DNA from: Deltaproteobacteria bacterium
GTDB lineage: Bacteria; Desulfobacterota; Desulfarculia; Adiutricales; Adiutricaceae
Direction of reading: 5' to 3'
DNA length: 40,906 bases
Assembly: GCA_031265205.1 (NCBI GenBank)
Contig: JAISCZ010000075.1
Location: 1-40,906, forward strand
Both the position numbers and the translations under genes were made by a program. A model generated the notes under the pieces. It was not told the DNA's origin, made no database searches, and saw only the letters and a list, made by a program, of their open reading frames with translations. Of this stretch, positions 16,161 through 25,019 are shown in pieces (the first letter of the stretch is position 1; each line of letters begins with the position of its first letter).

Positions 16161-16817
16161 GTGCCGCCATATTCCGACGCTTTCGCCCGCCCGCGGCGTA
16201 AAATGGTGGAAGAGCAACTGATCGCCCGGGGCGTGGACTCCCCGCGGGTGCTCGCCGTCTTAGGCGAGCTGCCCCGCCACCATTTCGTGGACGAGGCCCT
16301 CGCCTCCCGGGCCTACGCCGACGGGCCCCTCCCCATCGGTTACGGGCAAACTATTTCCCAGCCCTTCATAGTCGCCTTAACGCTCCAAGCCTTGTCCCTC
16401 AAGCCCACGGACCGGGTTTTAGAAATAGGTTTCGGCTGCGGCTACCAGACGGCGGCGCTCGCCCAAATGGCCGCCCAAGTCTACGCCATCGAGCGGGTCC
16501 CGGATCTCTTTGACAAAGGCCGCCGCCACTTAAAGGAATTCAGGTTCGCGAACGTCTTTCTTAAATTGGGAGACGGCCACTTGGGCTGGGAAGAATTCGC
16601 CCCCTTTGACGCCATCGTTTTGGCCGCCTACGCCCCCCAGGTCCCCACGCGCCTCAAAAACCAGCTGGCGACCGGAGGCCGATTGGTCGCGCCCCTCGGG
16701 GACGCCGTGGGCCAAAGCCTGGTCCTTTTCACCAAAAAAACGGACGGCGCCGTCAACCGCCGCCCACTCGCCAACTGCCGTTTCGTGCCCTTAGTCAAAG
16801 GCCTAAGCGCGCGTTAA
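16161..16817 (+). CDS. pcm: Protein-L-isoaspartate O-methyltransferase
   Basis: The 218-residue product matches PIMT throughout: RRKMVEEQLIARGV, the substrate-site region YADGPLPIGYGQTISQPFIVA, the SAM-binding motif LEIGFGCGYQTAALA, and the later APQVPTRLKNQLATGGRLVAPLG. The enzyme methylates isoaspartyl residues so that damaged proteins can be repaired. In motif I the common GTGSGY is GFGCGY, a mild deviation that keeps the glycines. The GTG at 16161 is chosen because AGAAGGAGG stands 7 nt upstream; an upstream ATG at 16134 lies inside the preceding gene's end. Confidence 0.92.
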   Translation: MPPYSDAFARPRRKMVEEQLIARGVDSPRVLAVLGELPRHHFVDEALASRAYADGPLPIGYGQTISQPFIVALTLQALSLKPTDRVLEIGFGCGYQTAALAQMAAQVYAIERVPDLFDKGRRHLKEFRFANVFLKLGDGHLGWEEFAPFDAIVLAAYAPQVPTRLKNQLATGGRLVAPLGDAVGQSLVLFTKKTDGAVNRRPLANCRFVPLVKGLSAR

Positions 16818-16936
16818 GGCGCGCTCTCTTTCAGCGCGTTAAGGCGCGCTCCCTTTGAGGATCGGGGCGAGCAAAAGGTCGTTCTCACGGTCGGCCGCGG
16901 CGGAGCGTGGCCCTCCCGCGCGAAAGGGCCACGCCG

Positions 16937-19540
16937 CTAGCTGCAGTTGGAATTCTCCGCGCCCCGCTCCTCGTTCTCGCTGAGGCACTTGCGTTCCAGA
17001 GGAGTAAATTTGGCGAAGCTCTGGCGCATACGCTCCTCGCCGTCGCCGTCGCCCCGCGCCCGGTAGGCCTGGACCAAAGCCAAGGCCGCTTGGATCTTCG
17101 CCGCGGCGGCCTTCAGGGAGGAGCTGGCGGCGGGAAACTCCTCGTAGATGGACATGGCGCGCCTCAGCTCGCCTTGAGCGGCGAAAACGACGACGAGGCG
17201 AGAGAGGGCCGCGAGGCGGCGGGGCAGATCCTCCGGGCCGCTGGGATCCCAGCTCCCGCTTTCGAAAAGGGCTAAAAGCTCGGCGTCTTTCTTTTCCGCG
17301 ACGTAGGCCTCGGCCAGGCTTAAGGCCGCCTCAGCGCGATAGCCGCGCGTTTCCTCCGTCAGGCTCTGAAAATCCTCGCTTTCGTAGAGGGCGAGGGCCT
17401 CGGGGAGCTGGCCGCTGGAGGCGTGGACGGAAATCATCAGGGAGGCGAGAGAAGCCCTGGTTTCCCGCGCGTCGGGGCTTTCCCCGGGGAAGCGCGCCAT
17501 CTCGTAGACGCTCTTCGCCTCCGTGAGGGCTTTCTCCTCGCAGAAGCCACGCATGAGGGATGTCGCCATGCCGCCCCGGACGGACTGGATCTCCTCGTAG
17601 GGGAAGAGATCCCGCGTCTGGTCGAAGAGAACGTCCCGCGCCCGCAATAGCTCCCCGTTTTTGAGAAAGCAGTTAAAAAGGGTGAGGACGAGCCCCATGC
17701 GCGTCAGGGCCAACGCCTTGGAACGCGGAGCGAAATCCACGGTGGAAAAGACCGCCAAGACGTTGCGCGCGTCCTTTTTTTCCGCGTAGGCCTCCATGAG
17801 GGCGCGGGCCGCCACGGCCCGTTCCATGGACACGTAGTCCCGATCCTTTAAGGCCTCCTGGAAACGGAAAAGATCCCGCTCATGTATGGCGAGCAGATCC
17901 ACGGTGGCCGAGGCGGCGCCCAATAGCTCGCCGAGGCGGTCCCGGGGGGCGACGGGGACGTCGAGGGCGTTCTGGGCGTTAAAGAACTTGCGCGCCTGGG
18001 CGAGCATCCCTTTCTTGGCGAAACCCACGCACATGGCGGTCGCCGCCCGGACGCGCTGGCAGTTATGCTCCTCAAAGCCCTCGAGGTAGTCGAGGGGCTT
18101 AAAGAGGCTTAAGGCGAGGCGCATCTCGCCCATTTGGGCGTAGGCGCGGATTATTTCTATCGAGGCCCGAAACCTTTCGATAATGATCTCGTGGCGGTAT
18201 CCCAGCCCGTCCATTTCCCGGAAGAGTTCTTTGACCGAAGGCAGGTCCCGCTCCGCGCAGTAGCTGCCGATGAGAATGGCGAACGCCCTGGCGATCAGGA
18301 CCGGCTTGTCGTCCTCGTCGGGAAGATCGAGATGGAAGAGTTCCTCCAAAACGTCCATGGTCTCGTCCGTGAGGGGATATTGGGCCCGCGCGTAAATGAC
18401 GGAGACAAGGTAGCGCGCGTATTCGACGGGCGAAAGCCGCGCCTCGGCAAGAAGCCGATCCCGGCGTTGGGCGGCCTTGAGGCTGCGGGAGGAAAGGGCG
18501 GTGGCGTGGAGGGCGGCCTTGGCGAGCCGGCGCCCGCCGCCCCAGCGCTCCTGGGCGAAGGGGAGTTCCTTGACGGACTCGTAAAGATCGCGGGCCGCCA
18601 GCCAATTGCCGGCGTAACCCAAGGACATCAGAATGTTGATGGCGGCCTGGAGTTTCTGGGCCGCGGGGTCCTTAAACGCGAAAAGCCTCCCGATCGCGTG
18701 GGAGAGGCCTTCGCGCAGAACGTACTCGCTCTCGTTTTCCGCGCGGAAGGCGCGGACGGAAGAGCGCGGGGGAGAGGCGAAGGGCGAGGGAAGCCTCGGC
18801 GCGGGGGCCGGAGCGACGGGGCCGCTCACCAAAGTGAGGTTCGCCGCCGCGGATTCGGCCGACTGGCGACCGTCCGGGCGCTTTTCGCCCTTTTCCGGAT
18901 CCGCGGGGCCCCTCCCCACCACGGTGAGGCGGGGAGCCGGGCGGCTCAAGGGATCGGCGCGCCAAATCTCCTCGCCCATCCGGCGGAAAACGTTTAAGGC
19001 GTCGGCGTGGCGGGCCGCGGAAAGGAGCGCGGAGACTAAGCTGGACGAGGAGAGGGCTTTGACGGTTTCCCCCAAAGAGCCCGGGACGGAGGCGCCAGTT
19101 ATAATTTCGCCCCAGAGGGCGTGACCTTGGAGGGCCTTGTCCAGCTCCTCTCTGACGATATAGCCGTTAATCAGGATAAAGTTGGCCAGAGCCCGCGACT
19201 CGCCTCTCTCCTCGGCCCGCGCGGGGTCAGTCTCCCACTGGCGCTCCCCCGCCGCGGGCTCGTCCCGCAGCGCGAGGGCGCTCTCCTCCGTTTCCGGCGC
19301 GAAGCCTTTGACGAGATAATCCACCAACAGGGCGAGCGATCGCGCCAGGGGTCCGTCTCCCTCCCCTCTCTCCGCGAGGGCGAACTTGGCGCTTTTGGCC
19401 TTCAGGAGGAGATCGTGGGCGCCCTCTTTAAACGTTTGGGCGAAACGCGGCTCGTAAAGGGCGGCCGTTTCCAAAAGAAAGCGCGCGCCGTGGGGCGCCA
19501 TGACCGATAGCGTCTTCGTAAAATTTTTAAACCGCTTCAC
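16937..19540 (-). CDS. Large helical-repeat (TPR/PPR-like) protein A
   Basis: The 867-residue product consists almost wholly of paired amphipathic helices of about 34-38 residues per repeat, such as ALMEAYAEKKDARNVLAVFSTVDF and SLAEAYVAEKKDAELLALFES. These resemble TPR, SEL1 or PPR units. No signal peptide, membrane helix or enzymatic motif is visible. A Pro/Ala-rich insert with RAPRL/SPFASPP lies around 210-265. The start is taken as GTG at 19540 (MKRFKNF, paralogous in position to MRNVYNL of protein B), with GAGGGGA about 12 nt upstream; an ATG at 19501 is an alternative. It is probably co-transcribed with protein B upstream. A scaffold role is inferred from the repeats; the partner is unknown. 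Confidence 0.78.
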   Translation of the reverse strand: MKRFKNFTKTLSVMAPHGARFLLETAALYEPRFAQTFKEGAHDLLLKAKSAKFALAERGEGDGPLARSLALLVDYLVKGFAPETEESALALRDEPAAGERQWETDPARAEERGESRALANFILINGYIVREELDKALQGHALWGEIITGASVPGSLGETVKALSSSSLVSALLSAARHADALNVFRRMGEEIWRADPLSRPAPRLTVVGRGPADPEKGEKRPDGRQSAESAAANLTLVSGPVAPAPAPRLPSPFASPPRSSVRAFRAENESEYVLREGLSHAIGRLFAFKDPAAQKLQAAINILMSLGYAGNWLAARDLYESVKELPFAQERWGGGRRLAKAALHATALSSRSLKAAQRRDRLLAEARLSPVEYARYLVSVIYARAQYPLTDETMDVLEELFHLDLPDEDDKPVLIARAFAILIGSYCAERDLPSVKELFREMDGLGYRHEIIIERFRASIEIIRAYAQMGEMRLALSLFKPLDYLEGFEEHNCQRVRAATAMCVGFAKKGMLAQARKFFNAQNALDVPVAPRDRLGELLGAASATVDLLAIHERDLFRFQEALKDRDYVSMERAVAARALMEAYAEKKDARNVLAVFSTVDFAPRSKALALTRMGLVLTLFNCFLKNGELLRARDVLFDQTRDLFPYEEIQSVRGGMATSLMRGFCEEKALTEAKSVYEMARFPGESPDARETRASLASLMISVHASSGQLPEALALYESEDFQSLTEETRGYRAEAALSLAEAYVAEKKDAELLALFESGSWDPSGPEDLPRRLAALSRLVVVFAAQGELRRAMSIYEEFPAASSSLKAAAAKIQAALALVQAYRARGDGDGEERMRQSFAKFTPLERKCLSENEERGAENSNCS

Positions 19541-19682
19541 TTTTTTTCAAGTCCCCTCGCGGAAGACCGTCCTCTCCGAAACCCTCGGCGAGGCCTGTCA
19601 CCTCGCCACGCTCCTCGCGCCCGAAGGCGCGCTCAAGATAGGAAAGCTCGCGCTTCCCTCGAAGCTCGCCCGCTCCGAGCCC

Positions 19683-21989
19683 CTAGCTAAAAGTCGAGTT
19701 TTCGCGCTCGTCTTTTTCCAGGGAGTTCTCGCGGGGGCTCTGGAGGCGATCCAAAAGGAGCCGGATAAGATTGACCTGGTCCTTTTTCTTAAAGCCTCCG
19801 GCCTTGGACATAATGTAATTCAGCCTTTCGATAAGCTCCTCCCTCTTGTCGCGCAAAAGGCCGTCCCGGGCGGCCACGGTCGCGGTCTTGAGAGCCGCGC
19901 TCCAGTCGGAGCACATGGCCTGGGCGGTGACGAGATTAATGAGGGAACTCTCCTGGAGTTCCGCGAACTCCGGCCCTTGTCCCCAGGGAAAGCGACGGTA
20001 AACGAGCGCGGCCTTGCGCGCGTCCCCCACGCCGCCGTAAAGGCCCACCAGAGTCACGTTGGCCTTGGCTTTTTCCAAAAGAACTTCCGCGCTCGCGTCC
20101 GCGCCAGGGACGCTTTCGTAGATGGCCCGCGCTTTTTTGGGCTCCTTGTGGTCGGCGTAGACCGCGACGAGATTGACCGCCGCCTTGGCCTTTAAAAGGT
20201 CCTCCCGGGGGGAAGACCCCCAGGGCCGCAGAAGGTTGTAGGCTTCCCGCGCCTTTTTGGGGTAACCCTCTTCCCCCAGGTACGTGACGAGGTTGATGGC
20301 CTCGCCGGCCTGGAGCGCGTCAACTTGTTCCGAGCGCGCCCCGCGGGACAGGCCCTGGAAGACCTCGAAGGCCTTTAAGGGAAAATCGAATTTCTGGTAG
20401 ATCCGCATCAGGGAGCGGCCCGCCCGGGCGCGCTCAAAGTCTTGGCTGAGGCAGCCCGTCCCGCTCTCGACGCGAGAGTAGAGTTCCTCCGCGTCTTTCA
20501 GAAGATTCCAAAGCTCGAATACCCCCATCAGCGTCAGGGCCCCCTGGCCGCGCAAATGGCGCAGCTCTTGCCCGCTCCCCCACTGGAGGAGCCTTTGATA
20601 GAACTCCTTGGACCTTTCCACCTCTCCGCTCATTCCATGGTAATAGATTAAAGAGAGCAGGGCTTTGCCCTGGATCGCCTTAATCTCGGGGCTGCCCCCC
20701 CAGTCGGGGACGGAATTGTAGATTATCTCGGCTTCCTTGAGTTTTCCCTGGACCGCCAGGGTGGAAATAATATTTAAAGTGGCCCGGGCCAGGAGCGCGC
20801 CGTCCTTGACGACGGCGGACATTTTGGTGAGCGCGGCGTAAGTCTCCAAGGCCTCCTTTTCCTGGCCCGCGCGGCCGTGGACGTAGAGGAGGTTGATTAA
20901 GGCCTGGGCTTTGAGCTCGTCTTTTTCCCCTTGGGGCCCCCCCGGCTCGCCCTCCGGCGCCGCGTCCCCAAAACTTTCTCGGTAAAGGGAGGTCGCGAGG
21001 CTGGCCTCGCCCGCGTCCGCGAGGTTGGCGATGAGGGCCACGGCGGCCTTAAGCTTCTCGGCGTCCTTGTGGGAATCGCCCCCCCATTCCGCCAGCCGCC
21101 GAAAATAGGCGAGAGCTTGGGTCGCGTCCCCCTTTTCCCCGAAATAGTCGACGTAGAGGGAAAGCATTTTGCGAACGATCAGATCGGTTTCCTCGGAGGG
21201 CTCGACGGTCGGAAAATTGGCGGGCAGCTCCATGGCGAAGACTAGCTGATAGTCGGCCGAGAGCGCCAGGGGGAAAACGTCCCCCGCGAAGTCCGCGAAA
21301 TAGCTCGCGGCGCTCTCCAAGCCGTCGCCCTCATCCCCCGCCGCGCGCTCCGGGGCCTCTCCCGCCGCGGCGGGCGCGCCGGCGAGCCTTGACGCCCCGG
21401 AAAGGGGCCTCTCGCCGCGCCGGGCGAGGGGATGGGCGAGGATTCTTTCCCGATAAGGGGAAAAATCGGCGAAAAGGCGCGTCGCCGCCTCCTCGAAGCC
21501 TTCCTTCAAAAGGCCGTACTGCAGGAAAAAAGCCGCCTCGGCGCGCGCGCGCAAGAGGATGTCGTCGTCGCCTAAGCCGCAAAGGTCCTCCATGAGGGTC
21601 GAGGCCTCCTGGAGGTCCTGGTGGGCCAAGGCGATGAGGATCAGCGTCAAAAGGGCCATGCCCTTGGCCTCCAGGGCCTCCGGGGCGCTCATCTCCCGCA
21701 GGAGCCGGAACGCGGCCTTGGCCTTGGCGGCGAGTCCCGCCCGCGCGAGGAAATCCACCGCGTTGAAGGCCACCCGGGAGAGAAGGGAACTCGTAAGGCC
21801 CTTTTCCAGGGGCTTTTCCGCCCAAAGCCGCGCGAAAGCGGCCTCGGCCTTGAGGATGGCGTTCTGTCCCTTCTTTTCCCGTTCCCAGAAGGCCCCAATG
21901 GATTCAAAGGGCCGGGAGTGCCTTAAAGTCTCGGAAGCTTGGCGGAGGGAGTTAAAAATTCCGACCAGCAAATTGTATACATTCCGCAT
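19683..21989 (-). CDS. Large helical-repeat (TPR/PPR-like) protein B
   Basis: The 768-residue product is a second solenoid of about 36-40-residue helix pairs, for example ALINLLYVHGRAGQEKEALETYAAL and TLNIISTLAVQGKLKEAEIIYNSV. The repeats often end in an (S)VPDWG/LLQWG-type turn. It shares architecture and style with protein A and is likely a paralogue. The start is ATG at 21989 with AAGGGAG 6 nt upstream; an open frame continues upstream to 22265 but is low-complexity and lacks a ribosome-binding site. No export signal is seen, so it is probably cytoplasmic. It lies 142 nt before protein A, and the gap holds a GCGCC-TTCG-GGCGC hairpin. Function unknown. Confidence 0.8.
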   Translation of the reverse strand: MRNVYNLLVGIFNSLRQASETLRHSRPFESIGAFWEREKKGQNAILKAEAAFARLWAEKPLEKGLTSSLLSRVAFNAVDFLARAGLAAKAKAAFRLLREMSAPEALEAKGMALLTLILIALAHQDLQEASTLMEDLCGLGDDDILLRARAEAAFFLQYGLLKEGFEEAATRLFADFSPYRERILAHPLARRGERPLSGASRLAGAPAAAGEAPERAAGDEGDGLESAASYFADFAGDVFPLALSADYQLVFAMELPANFPTVEPSEETDLIVRKMLSLYVDYFGEKGDATQALAYFRRLAEWGGDSHKDAEKLKAAVALIANLADAGEASLATSLYRESFGDAAPEGEPGGPQGEKDELKAQALINLLYVHGRAGQEKEALETYAALTKMSAVVKDGALLARATLNIISTLAVQGKLKEAEIIYNSVPDWGGSPEIKAIQGKALLSLIYYHGMSGEVERSKEFYQRLLQWGSGQELRHLRGQGALTLMGVFELWNLLKDAEELYSRVESGTGCLSQDFERARAGRSLMRIYQKFDFPLKAFEVFQGLSRGARSEQVDALQAGEAINLVTYLGEEGYPKKAREAYNLLRPWGSSPREDLLKAKAAVNLVAVYADHKEPKKARAIYESVPGADASAEVLLEKAKANVTLVGLYGGVGDARKAALVYRRFPWGQGPEFAELQESSLINLVTAQAMCSDWSAALKTATVAARDGLLRDKREELIERLNYIMSKAGGFKKKDQVNLIRLLLDRLQSPRENSLEKDERENSTFS

Positions 21990-22963
21990 GGCAAACTCCC
22001 TTAGAAGACCAAAAGAGGCGAGGATTAAAGGACTTCCGCTCGCGAGACTTTGAGGGGGGATTGGCGAGAGACGCGCGCGCCTTCCGGTCGGAAGGGAAAA
22101 ACGGCGAAAATGCGCGGAAGGCGGGGAAATAAGGAAACGGGGGAAGGCGCGGGGGCGCCGCGGCGGGACGGGCGGACAGGGCGCCCTTGGCGCCGCTTTT
22201 CTCTCCATCCCCAGCGGCGCTAAACGGGGGAAAGGCCCGCGCGGCGGGCGCTTTCCCGTCCTCAATTGATCCCGCTAACGATCAAATGGTTAGTTCTATT
22301 AATAACATAATCCGACCGTCTATTCCAGGGATCCGGGGCCGAAAAAGCAAAATAACCAAAAAAAGATTATTTTTTTAATTATTCCCATAAAAAAGTGAGG
22401 ATTTATCCTCTTTTTTTCCCCGACGCGCCCGCGTCCGAGCATTTTTGACTCACTACCTTACGCGCTTCGAGGCGGGCGCCGACGGGCGCGGGGCGGCGCT
22501 CCCAAAAGGCGCGTAATCATTGCCTTTTGAGATTTAAACGCGAAGCCCAGGCGCCCGTAAAGCGTGAAATCGTCTGATTTAACGGCGATTAATTATATTA
22601 AAGCAAAATTTAAGATCTTTTGACAAGGGAAAAAACGCGGACGCTTTCCCCCCCACGGCCCCGCGGAAACCCGGGCGGTCGCGCGCCCCGAAAGCCCAGG
22701 GAAAACGGCCTGTTTGAGCGAATCGGCATTTAAACGCGCTTTTTTAAATTTACAAGTTGAGGCTTACGCCAATCAAATTTCATTATTGAATCAATGTCAG
22801 CGAGCCGCGGCGCCGCGGGGCCGGGCGCGGGCGGTGGGAGAGGCGTCGCCGCCAATCGCCCCCCGAGGGGGATCAAGTTTCCAGCGTCCCCCGGGAGCGG
22901 GAGCGAAAACCTTAAAAGAAAAGGGCGGCGCTGGCGGCGCGCGAGGGCGGGCGAAGCCCTCTT
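21990..22963. other. Non-coding region, partly AT-rich
   Basis: No gene recognised. AT-rich patches at 22270-22420 and 22560-22630 alternate with GC-rich sequence. A short stem (GAGGA-TTTA-TCCTC) followed by seven T at 22397-22417 could act as a weak plus-strand terminator. Open frames here have no domain resemblance. Confidence 0.5.
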
Positions 22964-23007
22964 AAAAAAAGGGCTGGATCTCGCCCTTGGTGGGAAATCC
23001 GAGGCCC
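22964..23007 (-). terminator. Displaced tRNA terminator
   Basis: On the minus strand, GGGCCTCGGAT... pairs with ...GAGATCCAGCCC and is followed by TTTTTTT. It corresponds in position and form to the terminators after tRNA-Thr (24921-24967) and tRNA-Gly (39956-40002), but here no tRNA gene precedes it, only the 9-nt tRNA 3' end at 23052-23060. Confidence 0.65.
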
Positions 23008-23028
23008 TGTCTATGTCTCGAAGCCGCC

Positions 23029-23060
23029 AGCGACTTCCTCGCTTTATTTAATGGAGCCGG
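23029..23060. repeat. Distal attachment-site-like repeat (tRNA-Thr 3' end copy)
   Basis: This 32-bp segment matches 24988-25019 at 30 of 32 positions. It includes the last nine nucleotides of tRNA-Thr (CCGGCTCCA on the minus strand) plus 23 bp of 3' flank. Together with the proximal copy it bounds about 2 kb holding integrase and toxin-antitoxin relics. Confidence 0.75.
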
Positions 23061-23425
23061 GTCCCTAACTACGCGAAGGTGGGCGCTGGCCGCTATCGCG
23101 AAGGTAGTCCGCGAGAGCTAAACGCGGAAGTTACGGCGCTTCTTCCGTTTTATCTTGCCGTCCGAAAGAATGGGGGCCGCGTTATCCACGGCAATGTCCT
23201 GGCCGGAGAAGTTTCGCGGACCTATGAGCTTCGCGAAGCGCGGGCGCTAGGCTCTGACCCCAGGCTAATCCCGGCCAACTATCAACGTCAAAATGGCGAT
23301 AGCGCGCGGGAAAACGCCCTCAAAACAGCCAATTTTAAGGCCTACGCCATGCCGCTCCCAGAGAGTTCTCACGAGGGGAGTTCTAGGATAGGTTTTAAAA
23401 AATACAATTGTTTTCCAAATTTCGC

Positions 23426-23770
23426 CTATCCATCTAAAATGGCGAATTTTCTTCCAAAGCGCGTTCGGCTATATGACGTATCGTTGTCCTGACGCCTCGG
23501 CAATTTAAATATATCATGATGTCGGCCTGTCCTTATTAAATATAGCGTGTCATTTTCAATTTTATAAATCAGAATCCAATCAAATTGGATATGAATTTCT
23601 CGATATCCTAACCAATTACCTTTAAGTGGATGATCTTTGTCAGAGTCCGGAATTGGTTTCCGTTGAACCAACGGATGAACTACTTTCTTTATCTTCGCCT
23701 TAGACTATCCGCGTTTTTCGGCTAATACCCGCTCTTGTTCAAAGCGCCTCGCGAACCGCGCGCGCGCGAA
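23426..23770 (-). pseudogene. Broken YafQ/RelE-family toxin
   Basis: The frame continues directly after the antitoxin stop. It reads RFARRFEQERVLAEKRG, then TAG, then SKAKIKKVVHPLVQRKP, followed by DHPLKGNWLGYREIHIQFDW, ILIYKIENDTLYLIRTGRHHDIF. The YafQ family shares this order (EKRGYDL-SK..., HPLKGNW, GYRE, DWLLIY, RTG-H-DLF). Family members have Tyr-Asp-Leu where this copy has a stop, which a 6-nt in-frame deletion would explain. There is also no ATG, GTG or TTG between the antitoxin stop and this TAG. The C-terminus runs about 25 residues past the normal end. YafQ toxins are ribosome-dependent mRNA endonucleases; this copy is most likely inactive. Confidence 0.8.
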
Positions 23771-24031
23771 CTACCAACCTAAACGCTTGAAAAATTCTTC
23801 CTCAGAGTCAAACGCCTTGCCGCCGCCAGATTCCAACTCCTCCATAGCTTCAATTGTCTCCTGATTGGGTATTTTGTCGAGTTCAAAAGGCGACGCTCGC
23901 TCTTCGACAACCTTTTTTAAAAAAATTTGGCAAGCTTCAGGCGCGGTTAACCCTAAGACAGCCAAAATTAAGGCCGCTTTTTTTTGGATATCAGGCTCAA
24001 TACTGTCAATTACTAAGCCATTTTGAGTCAC
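23771..24031 (-). CDS. RelB/DinJ-family antitoxin
   Basis: The 86-residue product has the DinJ/RelB pattern: IDSIEPDIQKKAALILAVLGLTAPEACQIFLKKVV (ribbon-helix-helix DNA-binding region), PFELDKIPNQETIEAMEE, and the C-terminal FDSEEEFFKRLGW that normally wraps the toxin. It starts at GTG 24029-24031 with AGGAGG 7 nt upstream. Such antitoxins neutralise the toxin and repress their own operon. The antitoxin looks intact while its toxin partner directly downstream is broken, a common end state of toxin-antitoxin decay, so this may be an orphan antitoxin. AT-rich -10-like sequence (TATTAT near 24060-24065) lies upstream. Confidence 0.85.
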   Translation of the reverse strand: MTQNGLVIDSIEPDIQKKAALILAVLGLTAPEACQIFLKKVVEERASPFELDKIPNQETIEAMEELESGGGKAFDSEEEFFKRLGW

Positions 24032-24120
24032 TACAGCGCCTCCTAAACGATCTAAATATATAATAACCCAGTTTTGTAATCCTTAGACAAGAATTTTTTT
24101 AGCCCAGTCATCTTTATGAC

Positions 24121-24432
24121 TTATCGCTTCCTTTGGCCCAGGCCGCCCAGGCAATCGGCCCATTTTCGCGTCATCTCCCGCCTCTGGAGGAGGCGGTCCG
24201 CATGGTTAGAGGCGACCAGGACCCCGTCCCTCTCGCCGCTCCCCAGTCGCTTCTCAATCCAACCAGCCGGGAAGCTCCATTGGTTTGACAGGGTTGAGGC
24301 TATGGCCCGGATCCCGCGCGGGCAATTTTCCCCTCGCCGATATCCCAGACGCCGGAGAGCCGCCGCGGGGGCCACGCCTGACATAGGCCTTTCCGCCAAC
24401 CTCTGGCCTGGAACGAGGCGCTTACCGTTCAT
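24121..24432 (-). pseudogene. C-terminal relic of a P4-type tyrosine integrase
   Basis: The frame follows the P4-integrase C-terminus: RPMSG...AALRRLGYRRGE, then RGIRAIASTLSNQ, WIEKRLGSGERD, VASNHADRLLQRREMTRKWAD. Family members have HGFR, LAH and AAYNRA at these places. Here the catalytic His of HxxR is Arg, the second His is Ser, and the nucleophilic Tyr is Ser. The N-terminal arm-binding and core-binding domains are absent. It therefore cannot recombine DNA and is a fossil, but it supports the mobile-element reading of the tRNA-Thr flank. Integrases of this family use tRNA 3' ends as attachment sites. Confidence 0.72.
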
Positions 24433-24920
24433 AGCGGGAGTCTCCGCGAAAATAGGATATATTACGTCACCTGGCTATAGATATGACGTGGGTTGTTAGG
24501 GGTAAACGTTGAGATGGCCTACGGACGTGACGTTGGCAAAGGTCGGTGAAGCCATTAACGCGTTAATAATGGCTCTTAAAACGCGTAATAACACAATATA
24601 CAATGAAAGCGCAAAAACCCTTCGCCGAAGAAGCCAAATTGACAACGATACCTTATATGGTATATTTGCCTAATTAGCAGTCTTTATTTAGTATTAAGAG
24701 ACGCCCGATTGCCAGTTCCGGGACTTTTCGCGCTCCCATCAATATATATTCCAAGCGATAAATTTAGACCCGCGGGCCGCGCTCCAAGATAAAGCCAAAA
24801 ACCGCTCAAAAGAGGCCTTATCTTTTTCTCCAGGAGCTAGCCCCTTGTTTTTTAGGTCCCTAAGGGCCACGGCCGCCGCCAAAGGCGCCTATGAGCGCGC
24901 CAAACGGCGCCAAAATCCAC
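24433..24920. other. Non-coding part of the decayed element
   Basis: No gene recognised. The segment has mixed base composition and short AT-rich runs. Its right part (24845-24920) resembles 39850-39955 upstream of the tRNA-Gly terminator, for example GCGCGCCAAACGGC versus TCGCGCCAAGCGGC. Confidence 0.5.
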
Positions 24921-24967
24921 AAAAAAAGCCGGGCGCCAGATCGCCATTTTTGAAGCGACCCGAGGCC
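24921..24967 (-). terminator. Intrinsic terminator of tRNA-Thr
   Basis: On the minus strand GGGCCTCGGGTCGC pairs imperfectly with GCGATCTGGCGCCC across an A-rich loop (TTCAAAAATG). A TTTTTTT run follows after a short GGC. The loop-proximal GGCGATCTGG is shared with the tRNA-Gly terminator at 39956-40002. Confidence 0.65.
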
Positions 24968-24987
24968 CGGCCAGTATTGACGGCGAA

Positions 24988-25019
24988 AGCGACTTCCCCG
25001 CTTAATTTAATGGAGCCGG
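24988..25019. repeat. Proximal attachment-site-like repeat at tRNA-Thr
   Basis: The partner of 23029-23060 (30 of 32 identical). It spans the last nine nucleotides of tRNA-Thr and 23 bp of its 3' flank. Confidence 0.75.

Larger units (their letters stand above)
23029..25019. mobile_element. Decayed integrative element in tRNA-Thr
   Basis: A segment of about 1.96 kb lies between two near-identical 32-bp direct repeats that overlap the 3' end of tRNA-Thr. Inside are the C-terminal part of a P4-type integrase with all visible catalytic residues changed, a RelB/DinJ-type antitoxin and a broken YafQ-type toxin. The terminator of the tRNA is present at both ends (24921 and 22964). This is expected when an element inserts at a tRNA 3' end, rebuilds it and pushes the old end outward. 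Most cargo has been lost. Confidence 0.65.

Noticed and set aside
23029-23060. Second tRNA gene
   Set aside because: Only nine nucleotides of the tRNA 3' end are present; the adjoining sequence does not fold as a tRNA.
23079-23492. 137-codon plus-strand frame
   Set aside because: It overlaps the toxin relic on the other strand, has no recognisable domain, and its composition changes abruptly along its length.
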